10,663 nucleotides of DNA from contig JBCCFD010000268.1 of the NCBI GenBank assembly GCA_039029915.1, positions 1 through 10,663 on the forward strand, given 5' to 3'. The translations under genes were made by a program, and so were the position numbers. Positions 1-6,584 of this stretch are shown here, one piece after another. The notes beneath the pieces were generated by a model. It did no database searches and was not told the origin of the DNA. It was given only the letters and a program-made list of their open reading frames with translations. Numbering within the stretch: position 1 is the first letter of the stretch; every line of letters begins with the position of its first letter. The stretch comes from QQUD01 sp039029915. GTDB lineage: Bacteria > Chloroflexota > Anaerolineae > Promineifilales > Promineifilaceae.

Positions 1-95
1 ATTCGTCAAAAAGCATAGTTAGGGATTGAGGGTCAGGGTTTAGGGGTTGGGGATCAGTGTCCAATCTCCCAATCTCTAATCTCCAATCATCTACA
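1..95. repeat. Degenerate G-rich / CCAATCTCC-type intergenic repeat tract downstream of moxR
   Basis: This noncoding stretch follows the moxR stop codon, which is on the minus strand. The left part on the plus strand is G-rich with runs at 22-24, 30-32, 36-38, 43-46 and 49-52, separated by short A/T-rich loops. That fits the usual G-quadruplex pattern of four or more G-runs of at least three with loops of 1-7. The right part (61-88) is built of near-repeats of CCAATCTC / AATCTCTAA / TCTCCAATC. The 12-mer CCAATCTCCCAA at 61-72 recurs exactly at 2084-2095, also directly downstream of a minus-strand gene. No hairpin plus T-run terminator is visible, so transcription may continue left into the next gene. 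Confidence 0.5.
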
Positions 96-1079
96 TTATT
101 CCTTTGAGACAGCTGTCAGTAAATCAGCCACAATCTCATCCACACGAACGCCTTCGGCTTGGCCTTCAAAGTTGAGGAGTAGGCGATGACGCAGGGCGGA
201 GGTAGCCACTTGAGCCACGTCTTCAAAGCTGACGTTGTAACGACCGGCTAGCAAAGCCGTAATTTTGGCACCAAGCACCAGAGCCTGGGCACCGCGCGGG
301 CTGGAGCCGTAGCGCACGTACTGCTTAACTTTGGCAGCAGGCGTCTGCTCTGGATGGGTCGCCACAATGAGGCGGCTAATATATTGGCTAACGTTGGTTG
401 GAATAGGGACTTGACGAGCCAGCTGCTGCATCGCAACAAGACGATCGCCGTCAGCAACGGCCGTTAACTCAGTATCCATATTCCCTGTTGTGCGTGTAAT
501 AATTTCTGTTAGTTCATCCGCTGACGGAAACGCGACGTTCACTTTAAATATAAACCGATCCAGTTGCGCTTCAGGCAATGGGTACGTCCCTTCTTGCTCA
601 ATCGGATTCTGGGTGGCCAGCACAAAGAACGGGCTAGGCAAGGTGTAGGTGCTGTTGGCCACAGTTACCGTCTTTTCCTGCATCGCTTCTAACATGGCCG
701 ACTGCGTTTTAGGAGTGGCCCGATTGATTTCATCTGCCAAAATGAGGTTAGCAAAAACTGGTCCTTGCTGGAAGCGGAACGCCCGCTGGCCGTTGACCTC
801 TTCCATGATGTCGGTACCGGTAATATCAGCCGGCATTAAATCAGGGGTAAACTGGATGCGGCTAAACTCAAGCGACAGCACATCGCCAAGGGTGCGGATG
901 AGCATCGTTTTACCCAGTCCCGGCACACCCTCTAGCAGGACATGCCCACCGCTCAAAATGCCGACGAGCACGGTGCGCACCACGTCAGCCTGCCCCACAA
1001 TGGCTTTACCCACTTCCGCCTCAATGTTAGCGGCCGTATCTCTAAAATCTTGCACTGAAAGTTCAGCTAGTTGTTCCAT
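96..1079 (-). CDS. MoxR family AAA+ ATPase
   Basis: This is a 327-residue MoxR-type AAA+ ATPase, a normal full length for the family. MoxR proteins act as chaperone-like remodelling ATPases, usually with DUF58 or von Willebrand factor A proteins at the membrane. Visible motifs in order are Walker A GVPGLGKT (51-58), Walker B LILADEINR (112-120, D116/E117), sensor 1 ATQNP (155-159), arginine finger in LDRF (R175) and sensor 2 GSSPRGAQAL (258-267, R262). The C-terminal helical lid domain follows. All catalytic positions are present, so it should be active. The ATG start is preceded by GAGG six bases upstream, the clearest Shine-Dalgarno site on the minus strand. The neighbouring DUF4175-like and ABC genes suggest it serves that membrane complex. 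A DUF58 gene is expected just left of the window but cannot be seen. The identification is near certain; the client protein is unknown. Confidence 0.97.
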   Translation of the reverse strand: MEQLAELSVQDFRDTAANIEAEVGKAIVGQADVVRTVLVGILSGGHVLLEGVPGLGKTMLIRTLGDVLSLEFSRIQFTPDLMPADITGTDIMEEVNGQRAFRFQQGPVFANLILADEINRATPKTQSAMLEAMQEKTVTVANSTYTLPSPFFVLATQNPIEQEGTYPLPEAQLDRFIFKVNVAFPSADELTEIITRTTGNMDTELTAVADGDRLVAMQQLARQVPIPTNVSQYISRLIVATHPEQTPAAKVKQYVRYGSSPRGAQALVLGAKITALLAGRYNVSFEDVAQVATSALRHRLLLNFEGQAEGVRVDEIVADLLTAVSKE

Positions 1080-1338
1080 AACTTTCCTCGAAAGGTCATC
1101 TCAAATGTAGCGACCCAAAAAATGTTCATCATTTTCAATTTTTTAGTGGAGTTGAGGGATCGCTGCATTTTTTCTTTACATATATATCTCAGACGAACTC
1201 TTTAGTTTTCCAATCTTATACTTTTTAGAACAAGTTATAGCGATTTCTCGTCGCTTCGGTCACACATATTTGTAAGAGTTGCTGATTCGCTTACCTCGAA
1301 ATGACCATTTTTAATGATTTAAGTGTAACGATGGTCGT
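1080..1338. other. AT-rich intergenic region upstream of moxR
   Basis: This is 259 bases without a convincing ORF, between moxR and the AT-rich membrane protein gene. Reading the minus strand towards moxR there is a TATATAT stretch (about 1180-1187) that could be a -10 element, but no TTGACA-like -35 lies 16-18 bases away. I therefore do not call a promoter. Near the right end lies an inverted repeat that is listed separately. Confidence 0.5.
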
Positions 1339-1340
1339 TT
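1299..1340. repeat. Imperfect inverted repeat at the 3' end of the 214-residue membrane protein gene
   Basis: AAATGACCAT (1299-1308) faces ATGGTCGTTT (1331-1340), giving ten opposed positions with one mismatch and a 22-base loop. The mismatch is a T/G wobble on the plus strand and C/A on the minus strand. It overlaps the TAA stop (1339-1341) of the minus-strand gene. It could be a weak transcription end or mRNA 3' structure for that gene. There is no proper T-run after it, so an intrinsic terminator is not claimed. Confidence 0.35.
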
Positions 1341-1983
1341 AATCTTCAAAGAGTGCACCTTCACCATTAAAGCACCACTCACCATTGACTTTCTCTAATT
1401 CAATCCCGAACCCCATCTGAGGTCTATTATTCTTCGATATGCTTGGGGATGGAATGAGAAACGCAGAATCATTGTAAACTCCCACAGCATAGGGGGATAT
1501 ATTTGGGCCACTCTTTATTGCTTCCCGAATCCAAAATTCTCTCTTAAATTGACTAACAACGTGTTCTTCCAAATATTCAGGGCAAATATAATCAATTTCA
1601 TCTTCGGGTATAGTCTTAAACAACAAGCCATACCTCTCGATGACTGCCATTCTTTCATTCATTTTACGCTCCTCAACCCACCCTTGATAAGAAAAATAGC
1701 TAGTAAGAATCAGAATATGCACGGGCAAAACCAATAAAAAGGGGTATTTTCGCGACAGAATAACAACAGAAAAAATGAGACTGGCAAAAATGCTTATATT
1801 TTGAGCTATCTCTCCTAGTTGTGATGAAGGATAAGCACCATAATAAAAATTTATAAAGATTATTGACACAGCAATGTAAACAATAAACCCAAGGGCAAGA
1901 GCACTAAGAATACCCTTTAGGAAATATAATCTTGGATCTTTTCGAGCGGATTGATAAAAGTGTAGAAATCTATTTTTTCTCAT
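1339..1983 (-). CDS. Hypothetical three-helix membrane protein, AT-rich
   Basis: I do not recognise this 214-residue protein. By eye it has a basic N-terminus (1-20), a long hydrophobic helix (about 22-46), two further hydrophobic helices (about 61-77 and 80-97), and then a soluble C-terminal part (100-214). The soluble part has two cysteines (C134, C204) and ends in an acidic tail. The proline/serine-rich segment with IPSPSIS (177-183) and the line FGIELEKVNGEWCFNGEG suggest a small beta-rich domain. It starts with ATG but has no Shine-Dalgarno sequence. A candidate promoter lies about 40 bases upstream. Its DNA is visibly more AT-rich than its neighbours and lacks the ACGGCCGT palindrome found in nearly all of them. 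It also separates moxR from the DUF4175-like gene. It is probably a late insertion into the cluster, not a member of the complex. That it is a real gene is likely because the frame is long and encodes coherent membrane topology. Confidence 0.75.
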   Translation of the reverse strand: MRKNRFLHFYQSARKDPRLYFLKGILSALALGFIVYIAVSIIFINFYYGAYPSSQLGEIAQNISIFASLIFSVVILSRKYPFLLVLPVHILILTSYFSYQGWVEERKMNERMAVIERYGLLFKTIPEDEIDYICPEYLEEHVVSQFKREFWIREAIKSGPNISPYAVGVYNDSAFLIPSPSISKNNRPQMGFGIELEKVNGEWCFNGEGALFED

Positions 1984-2022
1984 GGCACATATTTTTGAAA
2001 AAGGAATCGATATTAACGGTGT

Positions 2023-2050
2023 GTGATAGACAAGATACCTTATACGTCAA
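2023..2050 (-). promoter_or_regulatory. Candidate sigma70-type promoter for the 214-residue membrane protein
   Basis: On the minus strand TTGACG (2050-2045; 5 of 6 to consensus) is followed after 16 bases by TATCAC (2028-2023; 4 of 6). The predicted transcript would start near 2016 and leave a leader of about 30 bases before the ATG at 1983. This supports independent expression of that gene. The assignment is by consensus match only. Confidence 0.4.
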
Positions 2051-2064
2051 GCATTTATGTGCTG

Positions 2065-2095
2065 ATTACCAATCCCCAATCAACCAATCTCCCAA
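2065..2095. repeat. CCAATC-type degenerate intergenic repeat, second copy
   Basis: The stretch is composed of ATTACCAATC, CCCAATC, AACCAATC and TCCCAAA-like units. It contains the 12-mer CCAATCTCCCAA (2084-2095), identical to 61-72. It lies just past the stop codon of the DUF4175-like gene, the same position relative to a minus-strand gene as the first copy. Confidence 0.45.
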
Positions 2096-2109
2096 ATACG
2101 AATTACCAT

Positions 2110-3768
2110 TTACCCCTCTGGTTCAAGCGACGAAAAATACTCCCGAATCGTACCTTTTAAACCTAGGGGAATATAATCATCTGATAACGCTTCATTGGCG
2201 CTGTCCCGGTAGTCGCCAAAAACTTGATCGTAGGGGACCACACTCTGCTCATCGGTAAACTCTGTGTCGGTTTCGCCGAGTAAGCCGCCGCAGGTTTCAG
2301 GATTTGAAATACATTCAGCGGGAAGTTCGATATCGACCCCGTCACTTTCAGATAATTCGTTAATTTCTATGGGATTTGGCACAAAAACGGTGTCGGGAGA
2401 ACCGCCGCCGGCACCGGAGCCACCGGCACCGAGCTCTTCACCACCGGCCAATCCAGAGCCGCCACTGCCAGCCCCTTCACCCCCACTGCCTTCACCTTGG
2501 CCTTCACCCTGACCCTGACCTTGGCCTTCACCCTGGCCTTCACCTTGGCCTGCCTGGCCCTGTTGCCCCTGTTGCCCTTCGGCACCTTGCTGACCTTCTT
2601 GGCCTTCCTGTCCTGCTTGAGCCACGTCTTGACGGCTTTCGTTAAGCTGGGAAGCGGCCCCTTCAGCCTGCTGAGCAGCCGCATTTTCTTGGGCCCGCTG
2701 CTGGAGCGTCGCGCTGGCTTCTTGTAAGGCTTCTTGCGCGGCAGCGGTGTCGCCATTAGCCAGCGCTTCAGCGGCTCGATTCAGCTGTTCGGACAGCTGA
2801 GAATCGGTACCAGCGAGAGACGCGGCCGTTTCGGCCAAATCTTGAGCCAGATCTTGCTGTTCTTGCTGCGACAGCTGCGGTAGCTGGTCAGCGAGGCTAG
2901 ACGCTTCGGCCCCCGCTTGGCTCAGATTACCATTTTGCAAGTTTTCACCCAATTGCTGAGAATTGGCGTTATTGGCTAACGGTTGGCCAGCGGATTGCAG
3001 CGCGTCTTGCAAATCGGATTGATCATTATCGTTGCCCAACTCGCGCAAATTGGCCTCAGCCTCTGAAAGCGTCGCGACAGCTTCTTCCTGACTCAGGTTG
3101 CCTTCCTGTAGTTCTTCAATGGCCGATTCAAGCGGTTGAACAAGTTCTTCTTGCTGTTCTTCGGTTAAGTCAGGATTTTGTAAAATCTCTTCTTGGAGAG
3201 CTTCCAATTCTGCAATTTCTTCAGTAATGGCTTCATTGACGGTGCGCTGCTGTGTCAAAACGGCGGACTGCGGATTTTCCAGAACCCACGACATAAAAAG
3301 CAGGAGGAGGCCTACCAAGATAATACTCCAGTCGCGGCCTTCGATTTGGAGGGGGAGCTGCTGACGGGTATTGACGTTATCAACGGCCGTTAACGTATCC
3401 TGCAGCTGCTGCTCCGCCATTACTGGTGGTACCTGTAGTTCGTGCTCATGAATCTCAACGGCCGTACTCGTGCGCTCCATCAGACCAAACTGGCGATCAG
3501 CAAAACGCGCCTTTTGAATCAGCGTGCGCCGCTGTAACAACACAATGCCTAACGTGATCAACAGACCACCAATCATCAGACCGCCCGCCCACCAAAGGAG
3601 TTCATCATTGGTCACAAGCGGTCGAAATCGGGAGAGGGTCGCCAAAACGGCTGAAAGCAATAGCCCTGCCAATACGCCGCGCGGCACCCAAAGCAAACCA
3701 TCCCGCAACCGTCGACGGCCGTTCCAACGATTTAACTGTGTTTTTAGCGTATCAAAATTTTGAACCAT
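2110..3768 (-). CDS. DUF4175-like coiled-coil membrane protein with Gly/Gln/Glu-rich linker
   Basis: This 552-residue protein resembles the DUF4175-type membrane proteins that accompany moxR genes. It has two adjacent transmembrane helices (about 31-47 and 58-79), a cytosolic or periplasmic loop, and a third helix (about 147-163). A long Glu/Gln/Ala/Leu-rich coiled-coil region follows (about 175-245 and 285-375). Next come a low-complexity Gly/Gln/Glu then Gly/Ser linker (about 384-458) and a conserved-looking C-terminus (510-550) with the pattern VPYDQVF..Y...A...L....IP......REYFSSLEP. I know that tail pattern from homologues next to moxR in several phyla, and it is the best evidence for family and function. 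The protein probably forms a membrane scaffold or tether working with MoxR and the ABC transporter; the molecular role is not established. The ATG has no strong Shine-Dalgarno site. It follows the permease gene by 41 bases and is probably co-transcribed with it. Confidence 0.85.
   Translation of the reverse strand: MVQNFDTLKTQLNRWNGRRRLRDGLLWVPRGVLAGLLLSAVLATLSRFRPLVTNDELLWWAGGLMIGGLLITLGIVLLQRRTLIQKARFADRQFGLMERTSTAVEIHEHELQVPPVMAEQQLQDTLTAVDNVNTRQQLPLQIEGRDWSIILVGLLLLFMSWVLENPQSAVLTQQRTVNEAITEEIAELEALQEEILQNPDLTEEQQEELVQPLESAIEELQEGNLSQEEAVATLSEAEANLRELGNDNDQSDLQDALQSAGQPLANNANSQQLGENLQNGNLSQAGAEASSLADQLPQLSQQEQQDLAQDLAETAASLAGTDSQLSEQLNRAAEALANGDTAAAQEALQEASATLQQRAQENAAAQQAEGAASQLNESRQDVAQAGQEGQEGQQGAEGQQGQQGQAGQGEGQGEGQGQGQGEGQGEGSGGEGAGSGGSGLAGGEELGAGGSGAGGGSPDTVFVPNPIEINELSESDGVDIELPAECISNPETCGGLLGETDTEFTDEQSVVPYDQVFGDYRDSANEALSDDYIPLGLKGTIREYFSSLEPEG
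2479..2616. repeat. In-gene low-complexity repeat encoding the Gly/Gln/Glu linker
   Basis: The plus strand here is a run of CCTTCACC, CTTGGCC and CTGACC units. A 17-base word starting CCTTGGCCTTCACC occurs exactly at 2495-2511 and again at 2519-2535. The offset is 24 bases, that is eight codons, so the repeat can expand or contract in frame. It encodes alternating GQ/GE dipeptides. Several overlapping open frames in this stretch on both strands are by-products of the repeat. Confidence 0.7.
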
Positions 3769-3809
3769 AATCTTGTTACAAGCTGCAAGTCACCCGCTCG
3801 CGCCAAGCC

Positions 3810-4763
3810 TTACTCCTCCGCTATCTTGCGAACGCGGCGAACGGTTAGACGATACAGAATCCATGCGATGATCCCATAAAATAAAATAAAAAGCGGCCAC
3901 GGAGAAGGAAAGAAAAGGGTGCGGCTATAAATGGTGTCGGAATAGAAAAACAGCGCCCCTTCATCAACTAAAATAATATCGCTCCAGATGAGGGTTGCCG
4001 GCAAGTTAAACCCTGCCAAGATGTGCCCTAAATAGATACCGACGATTTCAAGCGATTCAGTGTTGGTAGATGATGAAGCAAATAAAACGGGGCTGGCAAT
4101 GATGGCAAACAGTGATATTAAAGCGGGGAACCCGAACGTCACCAGCAAAATACCCGCAAATGTCAGCACGCTGGCTCCCAGCGATGTACGCATTCGAGAT
4201 GAGGCATAAAGGCCAAACATGGCCACTGTCACCGCAGCAACAATCAAAATAAGCTGGGACAAAATGAGCTCTGTAAAAGTGACCCCGCCTAATAAAAAAG
4301 CAAAACTTTGCAGTGGAACGGCCGTTAAAATCAGTAAGATCACATAACTTAGAGAGGAGACCAGTTTACCGAGTACAAAGGATGGTGCCGAAAGCAGTGT
4401 CGTCCGTAAAAGGTCATACGTTTGTCGTTCTTTTTCACCGCTAATAGCGCCAGAGGTAAAAGCCGGTGCCACAAATAGCACCAAAAAGCCTTGAATACCC
4501 ACCACTGCACTAAAAAGCACCTTGCCAGCCACCTGCACATCACTGCCGCGCGTCGCACCAGAATTAATAAAGGCCAAGTAGATAAGCACAATTAAGCCAC
4601 TCATAATAGCCAGATAGCTTGTTAAAACGACAAAGGCGCGTCTACCGCGCATTCGGCTCCGCAGCTCCTTAATGGTGACGGGATTGCTCGCCTGCTTACG
4701 TAGCAGGTCTATCCGACGCCTTAAAAATGTCTGTTGTGTTGGTTCAACTGTTTGTTCAGCCAT
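3810..4763 (-). CDS. ABC-2 family transporter permease (second permease)
   Basis: This is a membrane subunit of an ABC-2 (NatB/GldF-like) exporter. From the chosen ATG (codon at 4761-4763) it is 317 residues. A cytosolic amphipathic N-terminus carries NPVTIKELRSRMRGRRAF (27-44), typical of this permease group. About six hydrophobic segments follow (about 44-66, 84-105, 135-157, 165-187, 196-227, 287-305). Between the second and third lies SGEKERQTYDLLRTT (108-122), the cytosolic coupling segment that follows the pattern E-x-x-x-T-x-x-L-L-x-T. The protein ends with a basic tail. The reading frame is open further upstream to a TTG at 4790. I prefer the ATG because it gives an 8-base overlap with the preceding gene and has a GAAGAG box nine bases upstream. 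It most likely pairs with the neighbouring permease and ATPase. The substrate is unknown. Confidence 0.88.
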   Translation of the reverse strand: MAEQTVEPTQQTFLRRRIDLLRKQASNPVTIKELRSRMRGRRAFVVLTSYLAIMSGLIVLIYLAFINSGATRGSDVQVAGKVLFSAVVGIQGFLVLFVAPAFTSGAISGEKERQTYDLLRTTLLSAPSFVLGKLVSSLSYVILLILTAVPLQSFAFLLGGVTFTELILSQLILIVAAVTVAMFGLYASSRMRTSLGASVLTFAGILLVTFGFPALISLFAIIASPVLFASSSTNTESLEIVGIYLGHILAGFNLPATLIWSDIILVDEGALFFYSDTIYSRTLFFPSPWPLFILFYGIIAWILYRLTVRRVRKIAEE

Positions 4764-5565
4764 ATTTATTTGCTCTTCTGATGATGCCAAATCCTAAAAA
4801 AATTACGGCAATAACATACATAAGGGTAGGAAAAAGAAGTCCCAACGCAATGGTTGTCTCTTCATTTTGCTGCAACAGGCCCCCCCATATCCCCATCCAT
4901 AGAAAGGTGTTGTTGAACATCCGAAACAGCAGTAGCCCCCCATAGGTTAGGGCTAGGGTTACTGAAGCGGAGCCAACCCAAGTTGAAAGGTACATGCCCA
5001 AAGCGGCCGAAAATAAGATTTCAATCCACGGCCGAATTACGGCCGTTAAGCCGCCAGCCAATCCCACAGCATAAAGCCCTTCTTCCGTAAACAAGCCGCC
5101 AATGCCTAACACCAAACCCTCAATAGCAGTGAGGACTAGCAAAATCTTCCATATGCCCAGTCTCCGTAGCCCACCGAGCACCTTAGCCACTAAAATCATG
5201 CTCACTGGCTGGGGGGTGAGACGCAATATGTCCCAAGTACCCCTGTCTCGTTCTAAACGCAAGGCTGGGGCGGTTAAAGCTGGCGCCATTAACAGGCCAT
5301 AAAGCGTCACCATGGAGATGAGCATGGCCGGAATACAAACCATGCCCCATAAAATGGCGGCATTTGGATCAAGCCCTAGCAAATAAGATCGATTGCTAAC
5401 ACCACCGCAGGCCCCTAAAACAAGTGCCGCCAAAAAGAAAAAGAAAGCGTACTTTCTGAGGCCGTTATAAAAAGGGTTAGGCTCTCCAATCAAACCGGCC
5501 TCACGCTGGTAAATTGGATTGTGTTTTAAAGTTCTAAAAAAGGTGCGCCATTCACGAAATGTCAA
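4756..5565 (-). CDS. ABC-2 family transporter permease (first permease), TTG start
   Basis: This 269-residue membrane subunit partners the ABC ATPase. It starts with an amphipathic segment containing LKHNPIYQREA (13-23). By eye there are six or so transmembrane stretches (about 36-55, 70-95, 140-158, 164-180, 183-215, 238-262). The coupling segment ERDRGTWDILRLTP (105-118) lies between the second and third, matching the pattern of ABC-2 permeases of the NatB/GldF type. The start is TTG. Its T and G overlap the TGA stop of the ATPase gene (TTGA), no ATG occurs until residue 75, and no other good start is seen upstream. Translation is therefore probably coupled to that of the ATPase. The gene ends eight bases inside the start region of the next permease, so the three ABC genes form one overlapping unit. 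Confidence 0.88.
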   Translation of the reverse strand: MTFREWRTFFRTLKHNPIYQREAGLIGEPNPFYNGLRKYAFFFFLAALVLGACGGVSNRSYLLGLDPNAAILWGMVCIPAMLISMVTLYGLLMAPALTAPALRLERDRGTWDILRLTPQPVSMILVAKVLGGLRRLGIWKILLVLTAIEGLVLGIGGLFTEEGLYAVGLAGGLTAVIRPWIEILFSAALGMYLSTWVGSASVTLALTYGGLLLFRMFNNTFLWMGIWGGLLQQNEETTIALGLLFPTLMYVIAVIFLGFGIIRRANKYG

Positions 5566-6515
5566 TTGACAACGCCCTGAGTCACCTGAAGGAATACATC
5601 CTCCAAATCACCCTGCTCTTCATGGAAAGAGATGATTTTGATGCCATCACCAATTAAGCTGCCAAGAAGTTGGCTGAGTGCTTCATCATCTCCATTAAAA
5701 TCAAAACGTACCGTGTCTGGTGGAAGTTCCATCTCTGCTGATGTGACAATATCAGCAATATTTGGCAATTGAATAAGCCGCTCTTGCAAAGGAGCCAGTT
5801 CACCCAAAACCTTTACTTGAATCAGGCGATGGGTGCGAATTTGCCGCTTCATCTCTTCCATATCCCCATGCACGACTAAATTACCGGCTTCCATAATCGC
5901 GATGCTAGTGCAAATGTCGGCCACTTCTGACAAGATATGCGAGGAAAAAAAGATAGTTTTCCCCATAATTTTCAACTCTTTGAGCAGTTCACGAATTTCA
6001 ATACGAGCCCGAGGGTCTAACCCACTAGCTGGCTCGTCTAAAATAAGGATTTGGGGATCGTGAGCCAGCGTTCGAGCCAGGCAGAGTCTTTGCTTCATGC
6101 CTCGACTAAGGCTATCGACAAACGCGTCCCGTTTATGTCCTAAGTCAACTAAATCAAGCAGGTCCCCCACCATGCTTTGACGCGCATTCACCGGCACATC
6201 ATAACAGGCGGCAAAAAAGTCGAGATATTCCCATACTTTCATATCGTCATATACGCCAAAGAAATCGGGCATGTAGCCAATCACGCGGCGCACGCCGCGC
6301 GGGTCATCGGTAACAGAATGGCCCGCAATCCATGCCTTCCCGCTGGTGGGTTTGAGCAAGGTGGTGATGATGCGCATGGTGGTTGTCTTACCAGCTCCGT
6401 TTGGGCCAATAAACCCAAACACGGCCCCTTCCTCAATAGAGAGGTTGAGGTCGTTTAGAGCAGTAAGCTCTTCGTATTTTTTGGTTAAGCCTTGAATTTC
6501 AATTATGGATGACAT
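5562..6515 (-). CDS. ABC transporter ATP-binding protein
   Basis: This is the 317-residue ATPase subunit of the exporter formed with the two downstream ABC-2 permeases. Motifs are Walker A GPNGAGKT (37-44), a Q-loop region reading GYMPDFFGVYDD (80-91), signature LSRGMKQRL (136-144), Walker B ILILDEP (156-162), D-loop SGLD (164-167) and H-loop SSHI (H193). A C-terminal accessory domain of about 90 residues (220-310), ending in DLEDVFLQVT, is typical of drug/Nat/Gld-type exporters. The Q-loop glutamine is replaced by aspartate (D84) and the signature is LSRGM instead of LSGGQ. Both changes recur in the ABC-2 ATPase subfamily I associate with Chloroflexota and Planctomycetes, so the protein is probably active. 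The ATG has no Shine-Dalgarno site. A 69-base gap separates it from the gene upstream, and no clear promoter is seen there. Confidence 0.95.
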   Translation of the reverse strand: MSSIIEIQGLTKKYEELTALNDLNLSIEEGAVFGFIGPNGAGKTTTMRIITTLLKPTSGKAWIAGHSVTDDPRGVRRVIGYMPDFFGVYDDMKVWEYLDFFAACYDVPVNARQSMVGDLLDLVDLGHKRDAFVDSLSRGMKQRLCLARTLAHDPQILILDEPASGLDPRARIEIRELLKELKIMGKTIFFSSHILSEVADICTSIAIMEAGNLVVHGDMEEMKRQIRTHRLIQVKVLGELAPLQERLIQLPNIADIVTSAEMELPPDTVRFDFNGDDEALSQLLGSLIGDGIKIISFHEEQGDLEDVFLQVTQGVVN

Positions 6516-6584
6516 AGTTTGGTAATTGATATCTTGATGTATTGGAAAATTAAATAGCGCGAATATCCCTAATGCACCTAAATA

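Noticed and set aside
649..1110. Plus-strand ORF of 153 residues opposite moxR
   Set aside because: It lies entirely on the antisense of a gene with all AAA+ motifs intact. The protein has no recognisable feature and no ribosome binding site.
1932..2258. Plus-strand ORF of 108 residues across the gap between the 214-residue protein and the DUF4175-like gene
   Set aside because: It overlaps both genes antisense and passes through the intergenic repeat. No Shine-Dalgarno site or coherent protein features.
2264..2756. Several overlapping ORFs of 76-129 residues on both strands within the DUF4175-like gene
   Set aside because: They are by-products of the low-complexity repeat. Their proteins are Pro/His/Lys-Ala runs without domain structure, and the long main frame has a recognised conserved C-terminus.
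4761..4790. TTG at 4790 as the start of the second permease (326 residues)
   Set aside because: The extra nine residues are not family-like, the overlap would be 35 bases, and a better spaced ATG at 4763 has a purine-rich box upstream.
6516..6584. Promoter in the gap before the ABC ATPase gene
   Set aside because: AT-rich, but no TTGACA/TATAAT pair with usable spacing was found on the minus strand.
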